Source: Methylophilus sp. TWE2 (GTDB lineage Bacteria > Pseudomonadota > Gammaproteobacteria > Burkholderiales > Methylophilaceae). Taken from it: DNA of 64,000 nt. Shown here one piece after another: positions 50,227 through 60,100 of the stretch. Every line of letters begins with the position of its first letter. The first letter of the stretch is position 1. Location of the stretch: NCBI RefSeq assembly GCF_001183865.1, contig NZ_CP012020.1:1853838-1917837 (forward strand). Reading direction: 5' to 3'. The notes below the pieces were generated by a model, which was not told the origin of the DNA, made no database searches, and saw only the letters and a list, made by a program, of their open reading frames with translations. Position numbers and translations under genes: made by a program.

Positions 50227-51108
50227 ATGTCATATGCACTCAGACCAAGGCGCTCGATGCTATATGTTCCCGGTTGCAATCAGCACTACCTGGAACGCGC
50301 ACGCACACTCGCAGCGGACTCCGTCATCCTTGACCTGGGCGACCCCATTTTGGTCGACGCCAAGATTCAGTCACGCCAAAATGTAGTCAATGCAGTCAAA
50401 CAAGGCGGCTACGGTAAAAGAGAAGTGGTTGTACGTGTGAATGACCTGCATTCCATTTGGGGCCATGACGATATTCAGGCCGTGGCGAACATTGGTGCCG
50501 ATGCCATTCTGTTCCCTAATATAGAATCGCGCGAAGATGTGTTGCAGGCACAACAGTTACTGGATGAGGCCGGCGGCAAAAATGTCCCCATGATGGTCAT
50601 GATAGAAAGTCCGCTCGCGGTATTGAATGCCAAGGAAATTGCCGCTGCATCAGAGCGCGTGATCTGTATGGTGATGGCGACCTCTGACCTGATTTCGCAA
50701 TTGCATGCCCGCGTCACCCATGAACGCTCCGCGATCCTGACCTCTTTATCACTGGTGATCCTGGCAGCACGCGCTTATGGCAAAGGCGTGATTGATGGCA
50801 TCACCTCCGACTTCAAGAATATGCATTCGTTTGAATACGCCTGCCGTCTGGGGCGTGATATTGGCATGGATGGCAAATCACTGGTGCATCCGGCTCAAAT
50901 TGCTTATTGCAACGATGCCTACACACCTCAACGTGCTGAGGTTGAGCATGCCAGGTTGATCATCAAGGCCCTGAAAGAGGCAAACGAGGCCGGGCGTGGC
51001 ACGGTCGTGGTCAATGACAAGCTGGTAGAGCATCACCATATCAAAGCGGCACAACGGCTGATACAGTTGGCAGAAGCCATCAGCGAACTGGAAGAAGAAT
51101 TTATTTAA
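50227..51108 (+). CDS. CitE-like acyl-CoA lyase with altered DLED motif
   Basis: A 293-residue HpcH/HpaI-family protein. The start is the ATG after AAAGGA; an upstream ATG at 50191 lies within the promoter. RPRRSMLYVPG at the N terminus, the metal Glu in MVMIESPLAVLNAKE (about residue 123), the metal Asp in MATSDLISQL, and DGKSLVHPAQIAYCNDAYTP (about 215-234) all fit CitE, citramalyl-CoA or beta-methylmalyl-CoA lyases. The usual DLEDAV motif reads ILDLGDPILVDAK here, so one conserved Glu is Gly. First gene of the operon, 39 bp before the mesaconyl-CoA hydratase-like gene. A role in cleaving beta-methylmalyl-CoA to glyoxylate and propionyl-CoA is the most sensible guess. Confidence 0.78.
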   Translation: MSYALRPRRSMLYVPGCNQHYLERARTLAADSVILDLGDPILVDAKIQSRQNVVNAVKQGGYGKREVVVRVNDLHSIWGHDDIQAVANIGADAILFPNIESREDVLQAQQLLDEAGGKNVPMMVMIESPLAVLNAKEIAAASERVICMVMATSDLISQLHARVTHERSAILTSLSLVILAARAYGKGVIDGITSDFKNMHSFEYACRLGRDIGMDGKSLVHPAQIAYCNDAYTPQRAEVEHARLIIKALKEANEAGRGTVVVNDKLVEHHHIKAAQRLIQLAEAISELEEEFI

Positions 51109-51147
51109 CCATCATGACACTATTGAGACGCCACACAGGAGGACACC

Positions 51148-52206
51148 ATGCAGACTAAGATTCATGCAGGACGTTTCTTCGAGGACTTCAAGCTACACGA
51201 AATGATCCAGCATGCCACGCCGCGCACAATCACCGCAGGCGATTGCTCGCTGTATATCGCATTGACTGGCGCACGTAATCCGTTGCACTGTAGCGAGCCA
51301 CTGGCGCAAGCCTTAGGCTATCGCACCACACCGGTGGATGACCTGCTGGCGTTTCATATTGCGTTTGGCAAAACCGTGCCAGATATCTCGGTCAATGCTG
51401 TGGCCAACCTGGGTTATGCAGATGTTCGGTTTATCCAGCCCGTTTACGTGGGCGATACACTCACCACTTCTAGCGAGGTCATTGGGCTGAAACAGAACTC
51501 TAACGGCAAAAGTGGCGTCGTCTGGGTACGCTCTACCACAGTCAACCAGCAACAGCAACCTGTGCTCAGCTGGATTCGCTGGGTCATGGTGCACAAGAAA
51601 AATCTGGATACATCAGCACCAGAAACTGTCATTCCCGAGTTACCAGAGTTTGTGAGCACTGAATCATTAGCCATCCCCGCCAACTTTAAGCTAGATAGCA
51701 GCCTGGCTAAGGCCACAGGTGGCCAATACTGGTGGGATGACTACGAAGTGGGTGAATGCATGCGTCATCCGTCCGGCCTGACGATTAATGAAAGTGACCA
51801 TACCATGGCCACACATTTATACCAGAACAATGCGCGCCTGCATTTTGATGCTCACCTCATGCAAAGTACACCGCAAGGCCAGTGTCTAGTATACGGCGGA
51901 GTGGTCATCTCGGCCTGCCGTGCGCTGAGCTACGAAGGCCTGGAAAACGCGATTGCGATTGTGGCCATTAATGGTGGCACCCATGCCAACCCGAGTTACT
52001 CAGGTGACACCATTTATTGCATGACCAAGGTACTGGACAAATGGTCCCTGCCTCACCAGGAGCTGGGCGCACTACGTTTACGTATGGTGGGCGTCAAAAA
52101 TATGCCACCTGCTACCCTTGAGAACATCAAAACCACGCAGGGCTACCACCCGCATGTGGTACTTGATCTTGACTATACCGTTCTTATTCCACGCAAAGGA
52201 AACTAA
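51148..52206 (+). CDS. Mesaconyl-CoA hydratase-like MaoC family protein
   Basis: A 352-residue double-MaoC (double hot-dog) protein. The N-terminal segment GRFFEDFKLHEMIQHATPRT, then ITAGDCSLYIALTGARNPLH, is close to what I know of mesaconyl-CoA hydratases (Mch) of the ethylmalonyl-CoA and 3-hydroxypropionate routes, which are about 340-350 residues. The second hot-dog half contains YEVGECMRHPSGLTINESDH, then ARLHFDAHLM. Mch interconverts mesaconyl-C1-CoA and beta-methylmalyl-CoA. It stands between two CitE-like lyase genes and in front of prpBCD (2 bp to the next gene), so a C5-CoA feeding propionyl-CoA into the methylcitrate cycle is likely. A strong AGGAGG ribosome site precedes it. Confidence 0.82.
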   Translation: MQTKIHAGRFFEDFKLHEMIQHATPRTITAGDCSLYIALTGARNPLHCSEPLAQALGYRTTPVDDLLAFHIAFGKTVPDISVNAVANLGYADVRFIQPVYVGDTLTTSSEVIGLKQNSNGKSGVVWVRSTTVNQQQQPVLSWIRWVMVHKKNLDTSAPETVIPELPEFVSTESLAIPANFKLDSSLAKATGGQYWWDDYEVGECMRHPSGLTINESDHTMATHLYQNNARLHFDAHLMQSTPQGQCLVYGGVVISACRALSYEGLENAIAIVAINGGTHANPSYSGDTIYCMTKVLDKWSLPHQELGALRLRMVGVKNMPPATLENIKTTQGYHPHVVLDLDYTVLIPRKGN

Positions 52207-52208
52207 AC

Positions 52209-53207
52209 ATGGCTGTTCATCCAAACCAAGCTCTTTTTGGCGGTGAGAAACCGTTTCCGGTCATTCCAGCTTGCGAGCATTTTGCCGGCAGCGAAAAACT
52301 GATACTGAAAGCCCTGTCCCTGCAAGATCCAGCCACGCCTAATGGTGTAGGCCCGGTATTTGATATTACCTGTGATTGCGAAGACGGTGCGGCCAGTGGC
52401 CAGGAGCAGGCCCATGCCGAGATGATCGTACGTGTGCTGAATTCTGAAGCCAACAAATACAGGATGGCCGGAGCGCGTATTCACGACTACACCCACCCGC
52501 ACTGGAAAAAGGATATTGATATCCTGGTCAGTGGCGCAGGCGAGGTGCTCAGCTATCTCACTATTCCCAAATGTACCGATATCGCGCAAGCACGGGAGAT
52601 GATCACCTATATTCAGCAGGTGGCGAAACAGCATGGCATTCGTCGTGAAATTCCGGTCCATATCCTGATTGAAACCCATGGTGCCCTGAGACAGGTACAT
52701 GAAATTGCGCAACTGCCCTGGCTGCAGGTGTTGGACTTTGGCCTGATGGACTTTGTCAGTGCCCATCACGGCGCCATCCCGGCCACAGCGATGCGTAGTC
52801 CAGGCCAGTTCGACCACCGTTTGCTGGCGCGCGCCAAAACCGAAGTGGTTTCAGCAGCACTGGCCAATGGCGTGGTCCCCGCGCACAACGTTACTCTGGA
52901 CCTGAAAAACGTGGAAGTCACTTACAGTGATGCCTCACGCGCACGCAATGAGTTTGGCTTTATGCGCATGTGGAGTATCTACCCCACCCAGATTCAGGCC
53001 ATCGTCGATGCCATGAAACCAAACTATGACGAAGTGACCGATGCCGCCAATATTCTGCTGGCAGCACAGGCCGCTGACTGGGGTCCGATCCAATATGCAG
53101 GTGAATTACATGATCGTGCGACCTACCGTTACTTCTGGGAAGTGTTACAAAAAGCCAAGCAAACGGGTGTGACCATGCCAGAAGATGCGGAACACGCATT
53201 CTTTTAA
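52209..53207 (+). CDS. CitE-like acyl-CoA lyase (second in operon)
   Basis: A 332-residue HpcH/HpaI-family protein, distinct from the first one. DITCDCEDGAASGQEQA at about residues 55-71, the metal Glu in HILIETHGALRQVHEIA, and the metal Asp in VLDFGLMDFVSAHHGA fit the barrel. The late loop reads FMRMWSIYPTQIQAIVDA instead of the common IHP-type, so it may be a different branch with its own substrate. Two lyases with one hydratase would allow both beta-methylmalyl-CoA and malyl- or citramalyl-CoA to be handled, as with Mcl in the 3-hydroxypropionate bicycle; this is inference. It starts two bases after the hydratase stop and is followed by a CACAGAG hairpin. Confidence 0.75.
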   Translation: MAVHPNQALFGGEKPFPVIPACEHFAGSEKLILKALSLQDPATPNGVGPVFDITCDCEDGAASGQEQAHAEMIVRVLNSEANKYRMAGARIHDYTHPHWKKDIDILVSGAGEVLSYLTIPKCTDIAQAREMITYIQQVAKQHGIRREIPVHILIETHGALRQVHEIAQLPWLQVLDFGLMDFVSAHHGAIPATAMRSPGQFDHRLLARAKTEVVSAALANGVVPAHNVTLDLKNVEVTYSDASRARNEFGFMRMWSIYPTQIQAIVDAMKPNYDEVTDAANILLAAQAADWGPIQYAGELHDRATYRYFWEVLQKAKQTGVTMPEDAEHAFF

Positions 53208-53214
53208 TACTCAG

Positions 53215-53303
53215 CCACAGAGATCATAGAGCGCACAGAGAAAATCCGAGATGTTTTTTATTCCGCTTAATGGACCTCTCTGTGCCCCCTGAGCTCTCTG
53301 TGG
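53215..53303. repeat. CACAGAG-type imperfect hairpin inside the prp operon, copy 1
   Basis: CCACAGAGA (53215-53223) pairs with TCTCTGTGG (53295-53303), and inside it GCACAGAGA (53233-53241) pairs with TCTCTGTGC (53277-53285). It fills most of the spacer between the second CitE-like gene and prpB. Same motif family as 55419-55492. Confidence 0.8.
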
Positions 53304-53324
53304 TAAAAAAATAAGGGTTTAACT

Positions 53325-54203
53325 ATGCAACAAATCACTACAGCAGGTGCACGTTTCCGCGCAGCGCTGGCAGCCGAAAAGCCGCTACAAATCATAGGCG
53401 CGATTAATGCCTACCATGCCATGCTGGCCACCCAATCCGGGTTTAAGGCCATCTATCTGTCTGGTGGCGGTGTCGCTGCGGGTTCTTTAGGTCTGCCTGA
53501 TCTCGGCATTTCTGGTCTGGAAGATGTGCTGGTAGATGTCCGCCGTATTACTGATGCTGTGGATACCCCATTGCTGGTCGATATTGATACCGGCTTTGGC
53601 GGCGCATTCAACATTTCGCGCACCATTAAAAGTGTCGCCAAGGCTGGCGCAGCCGCCGTGCATATTGAAGACCAGGTCAGTGCCAAACGCTGTGGCCACC
53701 GCCCCAACAAGGCAATTGTCAGCCTGGACGAAATGGTAGACCGCGTCAAAGCGGCGGTGGATGCCAAACCTTATGATGATTTTGTCGTCATGGCTCGCAC
53801 CGATGCACTGGCGGTAGAGGGTTTGCAATCCGCCATCGACCGCGCCTGTGCCTGTGTGGAAGCCGGGGCCGACATGATTTTTCCGGAAGCGATGACGGAA
53901 TTAGGCATGTATAGGCAGTTTGTAGATGCCGTCAAAGTCCCCGTATTGGCGAATATCACCGAATTCGGTTCTACGCCTTTGTTTACGGTAGAGGAGTTGG
54001 CCACCGCTGGCGTAGGCATGGTGCTGTATCCATTGTCTGCATTCCGTGCCATGAACCAGGCCGCACTCAAGGTCTATCAGGGGGTGCGCAAGGATGGCAC
54101 CCAGAAGAATGTTTTAGACCTGATGCAGACACGTGCCGATTTGTATGAGCACCTGGGCTATCACGCTTTTGAACAGAAACTAGACGCGCTTTATAAGAAA
54201 TAG
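53325..54203 (+). CDS. prpB: 2-Methylisocitrate lyase
   Basis: A 292-residue isocitrate-lyase-superfamily enzyme, normal PrpB length. It has [20 protein letters not shown], then [18 protein letters not shown], and the catalytic loop KRCGHRPNK at about residues 122-130 with the active Cys. It splits 2-methylisocitrate into succinate and pyruvate. It follows the CACAGAG hairpin, 117 bp after the CitE-like gene, and precedes prpC by 39 bp. Confidence 0.96.
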   Translation: MQQITTAGARFRAALAAEKPLQIIGAINAYHAMLATQSGFKAIYLSGGGVAAGSLGLPDLGISGLEDVLVDVRRITDAVDTPLLVDIDTGFGGAFNISRTIKSVAKAGAAAVHIEDQVSAKRCGHRPNKAIVSLDEMVDRVKAAVDAKPYDDFVVMARTDALAVEGLQSAIDRACACVEAGADMIFPEAMTELGMYRQFVDAVKVPVLANITEFGSTPLFTVEELATAGVGMVLYPLSAFRAMNQAALKVYQGVRKDGTQKNVLDLMQTRADLYEHLGYHAFEQKLDALYKK

Positions 54204-54242
54204 ATTCGTAACTACAAGATTGAGTGATTTAAGGAGGTTTTT

Positions 54243-55412
54243 ATGAATACCACCACTGATCCCACTATTCCTGCCACCGACGCCCCCAAACGCAAAAAAG
54301 GCGTGGCGCTGGCAGGCGTGGCTGCGGGCACCACGGCCATCTGTACCGTGGGGCATAGCGGTAATGACCTGCATTACCGTGGTTACGATATCATCGAGCT
54401 GGCTAAACATGCCACATTCGAAGAAGTCGCTTATTTGCTGATACACGGCGAGCTGCCCACCCAACCACAACTCACCGCTTATCATCAAAAGCTCAAAAAG
54501 CTACGCGGCCTGCCCAGTGCACTTAAAGCCGTACTGGAACAGATTCCAGCCAATGCGCATCCCATGGATGTGATGCGCACGGGTTGCTCAATGTTGGGGA
54601 CACTGGAACCAGAATCCGTTGACCGTAATATCGCGGGCGCACAGGCATTAGGTGACCGCCTGATTGCCTGTTTTGGCTCCATCCTCATTTACTGGTACCA
54701 CTTTAGCCACCGCGGTGTCCGTATTGAGGTGGAAACCGACGATGACTCTATCGCGGCACATTTCCTGCATATCCTGCATGGCAAAAAACCTTCCGAGTTG
54801 CATATCAAGGCCATGAACACCTCACTGGTGTTGTATGCCGAACATGAGTTCAATGCCTCCACCTTCACCTCCCGTGTGATTGCGGGGACTTTGTCGGATC
54901 TATATTCGTGTATCACCGGTGCCATCGGCGCCCTGCGCGGCCCCAAACATGGCGGCGCCAACGAGGCGGCCATGGAAATTATCGAGCGTTACCAGAATCC
55001 CGATGAAGCTGAGGCAGATATCAAGGCCCGCATGGCACGCAAGGAAATCATTATTGGCTTTGGTCACCCGGTCTATACGATTGCGGACCCCCGTAATGAA
55101 TCCATTAAAGCCGTCAGCAAGTCACTCTGTGAAGATGCCGGCAATATGAAGTTGTTCGATATCTCGGCCCGCATTGAAGAAATCATGTGGAACGAGAAAA
55201 AAATGTTTCCTAATCTGGACTGGTACAGCGCATCCAGCTATCACATGATGGGCATTCCTACAGGCATGTTCACGCCGATTTTTGTGATTTCACGCACTAC
55301 CGGCTGGGTTGCGCATGCCATAGAGCAGCGCATCGACAATAAGATTATTCGTCCGAATGCAGAATACAACGGCCCAGATAACCGGCCATTTGTGGCTTTG
55401 AAAAAACGTTAA
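54243..55412 (+). CDS. prpC: 2-Methylcitrate synthase
   Basis: A 389-residue citrate-synthase-family protein: [18 protein letters not shown] at the N terminus typical of PrpC, the catalytic His regions [20 protein letters not shown] and [16 protein letters not shown], and Asp in a [17 protein letters not shown] tail. It condenses propionyl-CoA with oxaloacetate. A strong AAGGAGG ribosome site precedes it. CACAGAG hairpins flank the prpB-prpC pair. Confidence 0.95.
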   Translation: MNTTTDPTIPATDAPKRKKGVALAGVAAGTTAICTVGHSGNDLHYRGYDIIELAKHATFEEVAYLLIHGELPTQPQLTAYHQKLKKLRGLPSALKAVLEQIPANAHPMDVMRTGCSMLGTLEPESVDRNIAGAQALGDRLIACFGSILIYWYHFSHRGVRIEVETDDDSIAAHFLHILHGKKPSELHIKAMNTSLVLYAEHEFNASTFTSRVIAGTLSDLYSCITGAIGALRGPKHGGANEAAMEIIERYQNPDEAEADIKARMARKEIIIGFGHPVYTIADPRNESIKAVSKSLCEDAGNMKLFDISARIEEIMWNEKKMFPNLDWYSASSYHMMGIPTGMFTPIFVISRTTGWVAHAIEQRIDNKIIRPNAEYNGPDNRPFVALKKR

Positions 55413-55418
55413 TTTTTT

Positions 55419-55492
55419 GCCACAGAGGACACAGAGAGCACAGAGAAAATCCTGCTTTTGACCTCCTCTGTACACTCTGTGTCCTCTGTGGC
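55419..55492. repeat. CACAGAG-type hairpin between prpC and prpD, copy 2
   Basis: GCCACAGAGGACACAGAG (55419-55436) and CTCTGTGTCCTCTGTGGC (55475-55492) are perfect 18-base arms around a 38-base centre that again contains CACAGAG and CTCTGT. The stem is followed by a T-rich stretch, so in the plus direction it could partly end transcription before prpD. Confidence 0.9.
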
Positions 55493-55520
55493 TTCATTTT
55501 TTTATTTGAAAGAATCTATT

Positions 55521-56981
55521 ATGTCCTCCCATATTTCTAACGTCCGCCCTGACCCCGACCAGGTGATTGTGGATATTGCAAATTACGTAGCAGATTTTGA
55601 AATCAAGTCCGATGAGGCTTATGACACGGCTCGAAACTGCCTGATGGATACCTTGGGCTGCGGTTTCGAGGCCTTGGATTATCCAGCCTGCACCAAATTA
55701 CTGGGGCCAGTCATTGCCGGTACCATCGTGCCCAATGGCGCCAAAGTACCTGGCACCTCTTACCAGCTGGACCCAATCCTGGCGGCCTTTAACATCGGCG
55801 CCATAATTCGCTGGCTGGACTTTAACGATACTTGGCTGGCAGCAGAATGGGGACACCCTTCTGACAACCTGGGTGGTATCCTGGCCTCGGCCGACTATAT
55901 TTCGCGTAAAAACGTTGCTGAAGGCAAGGCACCGCTGACCATGAAAGATGTGCTGACAGCGATGATCAAGGCACATGAAATTCAAGGCGTGCTTGCTCTG
56001 GAAAACAGCTTTAACCGTGTCGGCCTGGACCACGTCATCCTGGTTAAAATAGCTTCAACCGCTGTCGTCACCAAATTACTTGGAGGCAATAAACAAGACA
56101 TCATTAATGCCGTGTCTAATGCGTTTGTCGATGGCCAAAGTTTACGTACCTACCGTCATAGCCCCAACACTGGCTCACGTAAGTCCTGGGCTGCGGGTGA
56201 CGCGACTTCTCGCGCTGTGCGCCTGGCATGGATGACCTTGCAAGGTGAAATGGGCTATCCCAGTGCACTGACCGCTAAAACCTGGGGCTTTTATGATGTC
56301 CTGTTCAAGGGTAATGCCTTCAAGTTTCAGCGCCCTTATGGCAGTTACGTCATGGAACAGGTACTTTTTAAAATCTCCTTCCCTGCTGAGTTCCATGCCC
56401 AAACCGCTGTTGAATGTGCATTCCAGCTGAATAAAGAGGTTGGCAACCGTCTGCAATCACTCGACGACATCGCTAATATTGAGAAGATTGTCATTACTAC
56501 TCACGAATCAGCGATCCGTATTATCGATAAAACCGGCCCCATGAACAATCCGGCTGACCGCGATCACTGTATTCAATACATGGCTGCTGTCGGCTTGCTC
56601 AAAGGCAGCCTGACTGCGTTGGATTATGAGGATGAAGCGGCTGCAGATCCACGCATTGATGCTTTGCGCGATAAAATGACTTGTGTGGAGAAAGCAGAAT
56701 ACACGCGTGATTACCTTGATCCGGAAAAACGCTCCATTGCTAATGCCATCCAGATCTTCTTTAAAGATGGTACGCAATCTAGCAACATCGCAGTGGAATA
56801 CCCGATTGGTCATCGCCGCCGCCGCGGAGAAGGCATCCCGGAGCTGGTGAAAAAATTCAAGGTCAATCTGGCACGGCGCTTTGATACAACGAAGCAGGCG
56901 GAGATTCTGGCTTTATGCCAGGATCAAGCTAAACTTGAAGCCACAGCAGTCAACCAGTTTGTCGATATGCTGACCGTCTAA
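55521..56981 (+). CDS. prpD: 2-Methylcitrate dehydratase
   Basis: A 486-residue MmgE/PrpD-family protein (E. coli PrpD is 483). It has the family's [19 protein letters not shown] near residue 30, [19 protein letters not shown] near 95, and [20 protein letters not shown] near the end. It dehydrates 2-methylcitrate, and AcnB can finish the isomerisation to 2-methylisocitrate. The ATG at 55521 is chosen over an earlier in-frame ATG at 55458, which lies inside the CACAGAG hairpin. Last gene of the operon. Confidence 0.96.
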   Translation: MSSHISNVRPDPDQVIVDIANYVADFEIKSDEAYDTARNCLMDTLGCGFEALDYPACTKLLGPVIAGTIVPNGAKVPGTSYQLDPILAAFNIGAIIRWLDFNDTWLAAEWGHPSDNLGGILASADYISRKNVAEGKAPLTMKDVLTAMIKAHEIQGVLALENSFNRVGLDHVILVKIASTAVVTKLLGGNKQDIINAVSNAFVDGQSLRTYRHSPNTGSRKSWAAGDATSRAVRLAWMTLQGEMGYPSALTAKTWGFYDVLFKGNAFKFQRPYGSYVMEQVLFKISFPAEFHAQTAVECAFQLNKEVGNRLQSLDDIANIEKIVITTHESAIRIIDKTGPMNNPADRDHCIQYMAAVGLLKGSLTALDYEDEAAADPRIDALRDKMTCVEKAEYTRDYLDPEKRSIANAIQIFFKDGTQSSNIAVEYPIGHRRRRGEGIPELVKKFKVNLARRFDTTKQAEILALCQDQAKLEATAVNQFVDMLTV

Positions 56982-57008
56982 AAACATACAACTAGACGGC
57001 ATTCGAGG

Positions 57009-57030
57009 GGGCGCATTCAAGCGCCCTTTT
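57009..57030 (+). terminator. Intrinsic terminator of the prp operon
   Basis: GGGCGC (57009-57014), loop ATTCAA, GCGCCC (57021-57026) and TTTT, 27 bp after the prpD stop. Confidence 0.75.
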
Positions 57031-57069
57031 GATTGGGTTGAATCTTGATCAAGCCATTTTTGATCATAA

Positions 57070-57097
57070 AAAAAAGCGACCCGAAGGTCGCTTTTTT
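57070..57097 (-). terminator. Intrinsic terminator of the RTX adhesin gene (bidirectional)
   Basis: AAAAAAGCGACC (57070-57081) and GGTCGCTTTTTT (57086-57097) pair around CGAA; on the minus strand it ends in a T-run 16 bp beyond the adhesin stop, and it can also back up the prp terminator. Confidence 0.92.
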
Positions 57098-57113
57098 CAA
57101 ATCAAACTATTGA

Positions 57114-60100
57114 TTATTGATCAACAATCAGTTTTTGTTGTGACAACAGATTATTGATAATTGCCGCATCAGTGCTTTGACCAGAGGTCAGATCCACACC
57201 GCTCAACACAATCTGCTGGGTTGTGTTTCCACTGCTAAAGCTACCAGACACATTGTGGGCATCATTCGCAAAGCCACCATTTGAACTAATATGAATGATA
57301 GTATCGCTACCAGATTTCTCAAAGTGCATGTAGTTTTGCAGATTGTTTGGATTTTCGCCTTGTAGCAAATCACGAATATCCAGTACATCACCACCCTGTG
57401 CCACTGTCGCCTTGTTAAAGTCGGTAATCGTGTCACGTGCAGGATTACCAGCAACACCTTCATCACCGCTATCCCATTTGAAGACATCTACACCAGCACC
57501 CCCTGTCAGCGTATCGTTACCTTTACCACCAATCAGGATGTCATTCCCCTCATTACCATTCAGGGTATCGTTACCAGCACCACCACGTAGAATGTCGTTA
57601 CCAGCACCACCGTTGAGAGTGTCATTACCGTTGAAGCCATAGATAATGTCATTACCAGATGTACCGGTCAGAACGTTGTTGCCAGCATCTCCTCCAGTGA
57701 TCACATTACTGTTGCTTGCACTACTCAACAAATCAATATTGATCAAATTGGCTGATGTTGCAGAATCCTGCAGGTTTGTACTGTCGGTTGCAGTAATTGT
57801 AAAGCTTTGCAGCAAGCTTAGATCTACCAGTTGCTCATTAACCCTCACAGTCGACAAGAACTCGTTTAATGCCAGATTGTCAACAGTTCCGCCATCAGCA
57901 GCTGTAATGACCATTTTTCCGCTTGCGCCAAGTAAACCAAGGAACCCGTTATTTTGTGTGTAATTCACTGACAAGCCCAACTCATTAGCTACCGCTTGTG
58001 AGAAAGACATATAGGAAGAACCCAGAGTTACCCCAAGCAATGTGCTATACGCAATGGTCACATTTGTAATGTTGTTATTCACGTCACTTGCGGTGAATGC
58101 TTGACGGCTAGAGAAGTTAAGCAAATCAACATTCAACAAGCCAGGCAGTGTCAACAAACCAGATGCTCCCAAGGCATTACCCACCTCAGGCGCGACAGCT
58201 GGAGTTGGCACATAAGTGTTATTTTTAGCAACATTCAATGTCAAATCAGCGGTGCTAGTATCACCATCATTATCACTCAAAGTGTAAGTCACTTTGGTGC
58301 TGTCAACAGGCTGTGAGGTACTAGAAGTTGTAATCTTGATGTTATCTAGCAACCCACCAGTACTGTTTGTATCTACAGACTTGAACTCAATACGCATCTG
58401 GTTACCTGTACCTGTGAAGGTATATGAGAAATTACTCATTGTCAGGTTTTTAGTGTTGACTGTGTCAATCACTTTACCGTCTACAAGCACCTGGATCGCT
58501 GAGTCAGTACCTGAAGTGTAACCTGAGCGTGCTGCGTAATCAAAACTCAAGACAACAGTTTCATTTTTACCAGGGTTGATCAGCGTATAGATATTGCTAT
58601 CGCCCCTGAAGTTCTCAAGCTCAAGCACGTTGCCGTAGCTGCTTGACAAGCCATAAGTAGTACTTGGGTTAACTTCAATCTTGCCGCTTGGGTTATTCGT
58701 AAACCATCCTGCAGGCAGATCAGTATATTGACCATTACCACTTGCATTAAAGGTTGTATCTACCAAAGTGATCTTGGTCTGACCAGGCGTAAATGTGTAC
58801 TTACCGTTGTCCATGTCAACCACAAAGTTGCCTGAAGCAGTTTTCACAGTCAGCTCATGTGTGCTTGTGTTGTAGGTACTGTTATTTGTACCAGCCACTG
58901 TAACCGCACCTGTTTTAGCATCAAAGGTATAAGTCGTACCTTCAATAACAAGCGATTTCACGTAACCTCCATCAGCACCGAAACCGCCGCCATCAGTCAG
59001 TGAACCTGAAACTGGGGTAGCCACAGTCTGACTCAAAACTGCATCAAGTTGCGCAAAGTTAGCCACACGAATTGCATTAGTATCAACTTCCGTGATGCCG
59101 TTGTATGCAATCTGGTTCATACTGTTAGAAACTTGAGTATCTGAAACGCCACTTCCAATACCAAGTGCGTATTCATTAATATCATTAGCTTTCAGGAATG
59201 CCTCCCAAGCCTGTCTATCAGCATCACCTGTTTCACGCCCGGCATTGGGCTCACCATCAGAGAAGAAATAACCCACATTTTGTCCACCAGCAACTTTACC
59301 GCTGGAATTAAATGCTGATTTTGATCCATCTAATGCTGAGTCATAATTTGTCCCCCCTACCGCTGACAAGTTTGCAAGCACCTGTTTAGCTTCATCAATC
59401 GTTACCCATGTAGATGTTTTCTGAGAAGATCCATCAGCGAAGGTCACAATCATGACACGTACATCACCGCCTAAATTGGCATACTGATTAAGCAAGGTGT
59501 TGATAGAAGCTACCACACTATCCAGACGGGATGTGCCATTGACACCGTCTCTGATCGCCATACTGCCAGACACGTCAAGGGTCAACATGATATTGGTGCC
59601 TGCTGCACCATTAGCAGTGACGGTCTGATTCGTTGCCGTCGGTGCATCATCAGATACATTCACCGTTATAGAGCCAGTGGTTGTAGTGTCAGTATCTTTT
59701 GCGTTAACCCCAAACTTCAGAGCCAGAGAGTCCTCGCCTTGTGCTGGATGATCAATCGGACCTGACAAGCGCACTGCATAGTCACCTTTGTTATCAATGG
59801 TGACACGAATCACTTCTTGGCCATTGGCTGAACCAATCAATGTGCCTGTATTGTTACCAGACCAAGTAATGGCCACGCCGCCAGAAGTGTAATTTGTAGT
59901 TGGCGCGGTCAGGGTTACGCTTTGTAGATCACCATTAGGATCGGAGATACCCATACTACCTGAAGCAATCACATTCTGATCACCAGAGTCAATCAGTCCA
60001 TTTGGTAAGCCATCTTCAGAAACACTAGCTGTTGCGTCTAAGGTCACAAACACAGGTGACTGATTCAATGTATATGCATAGTTGTTACTTGGCACGCTCG

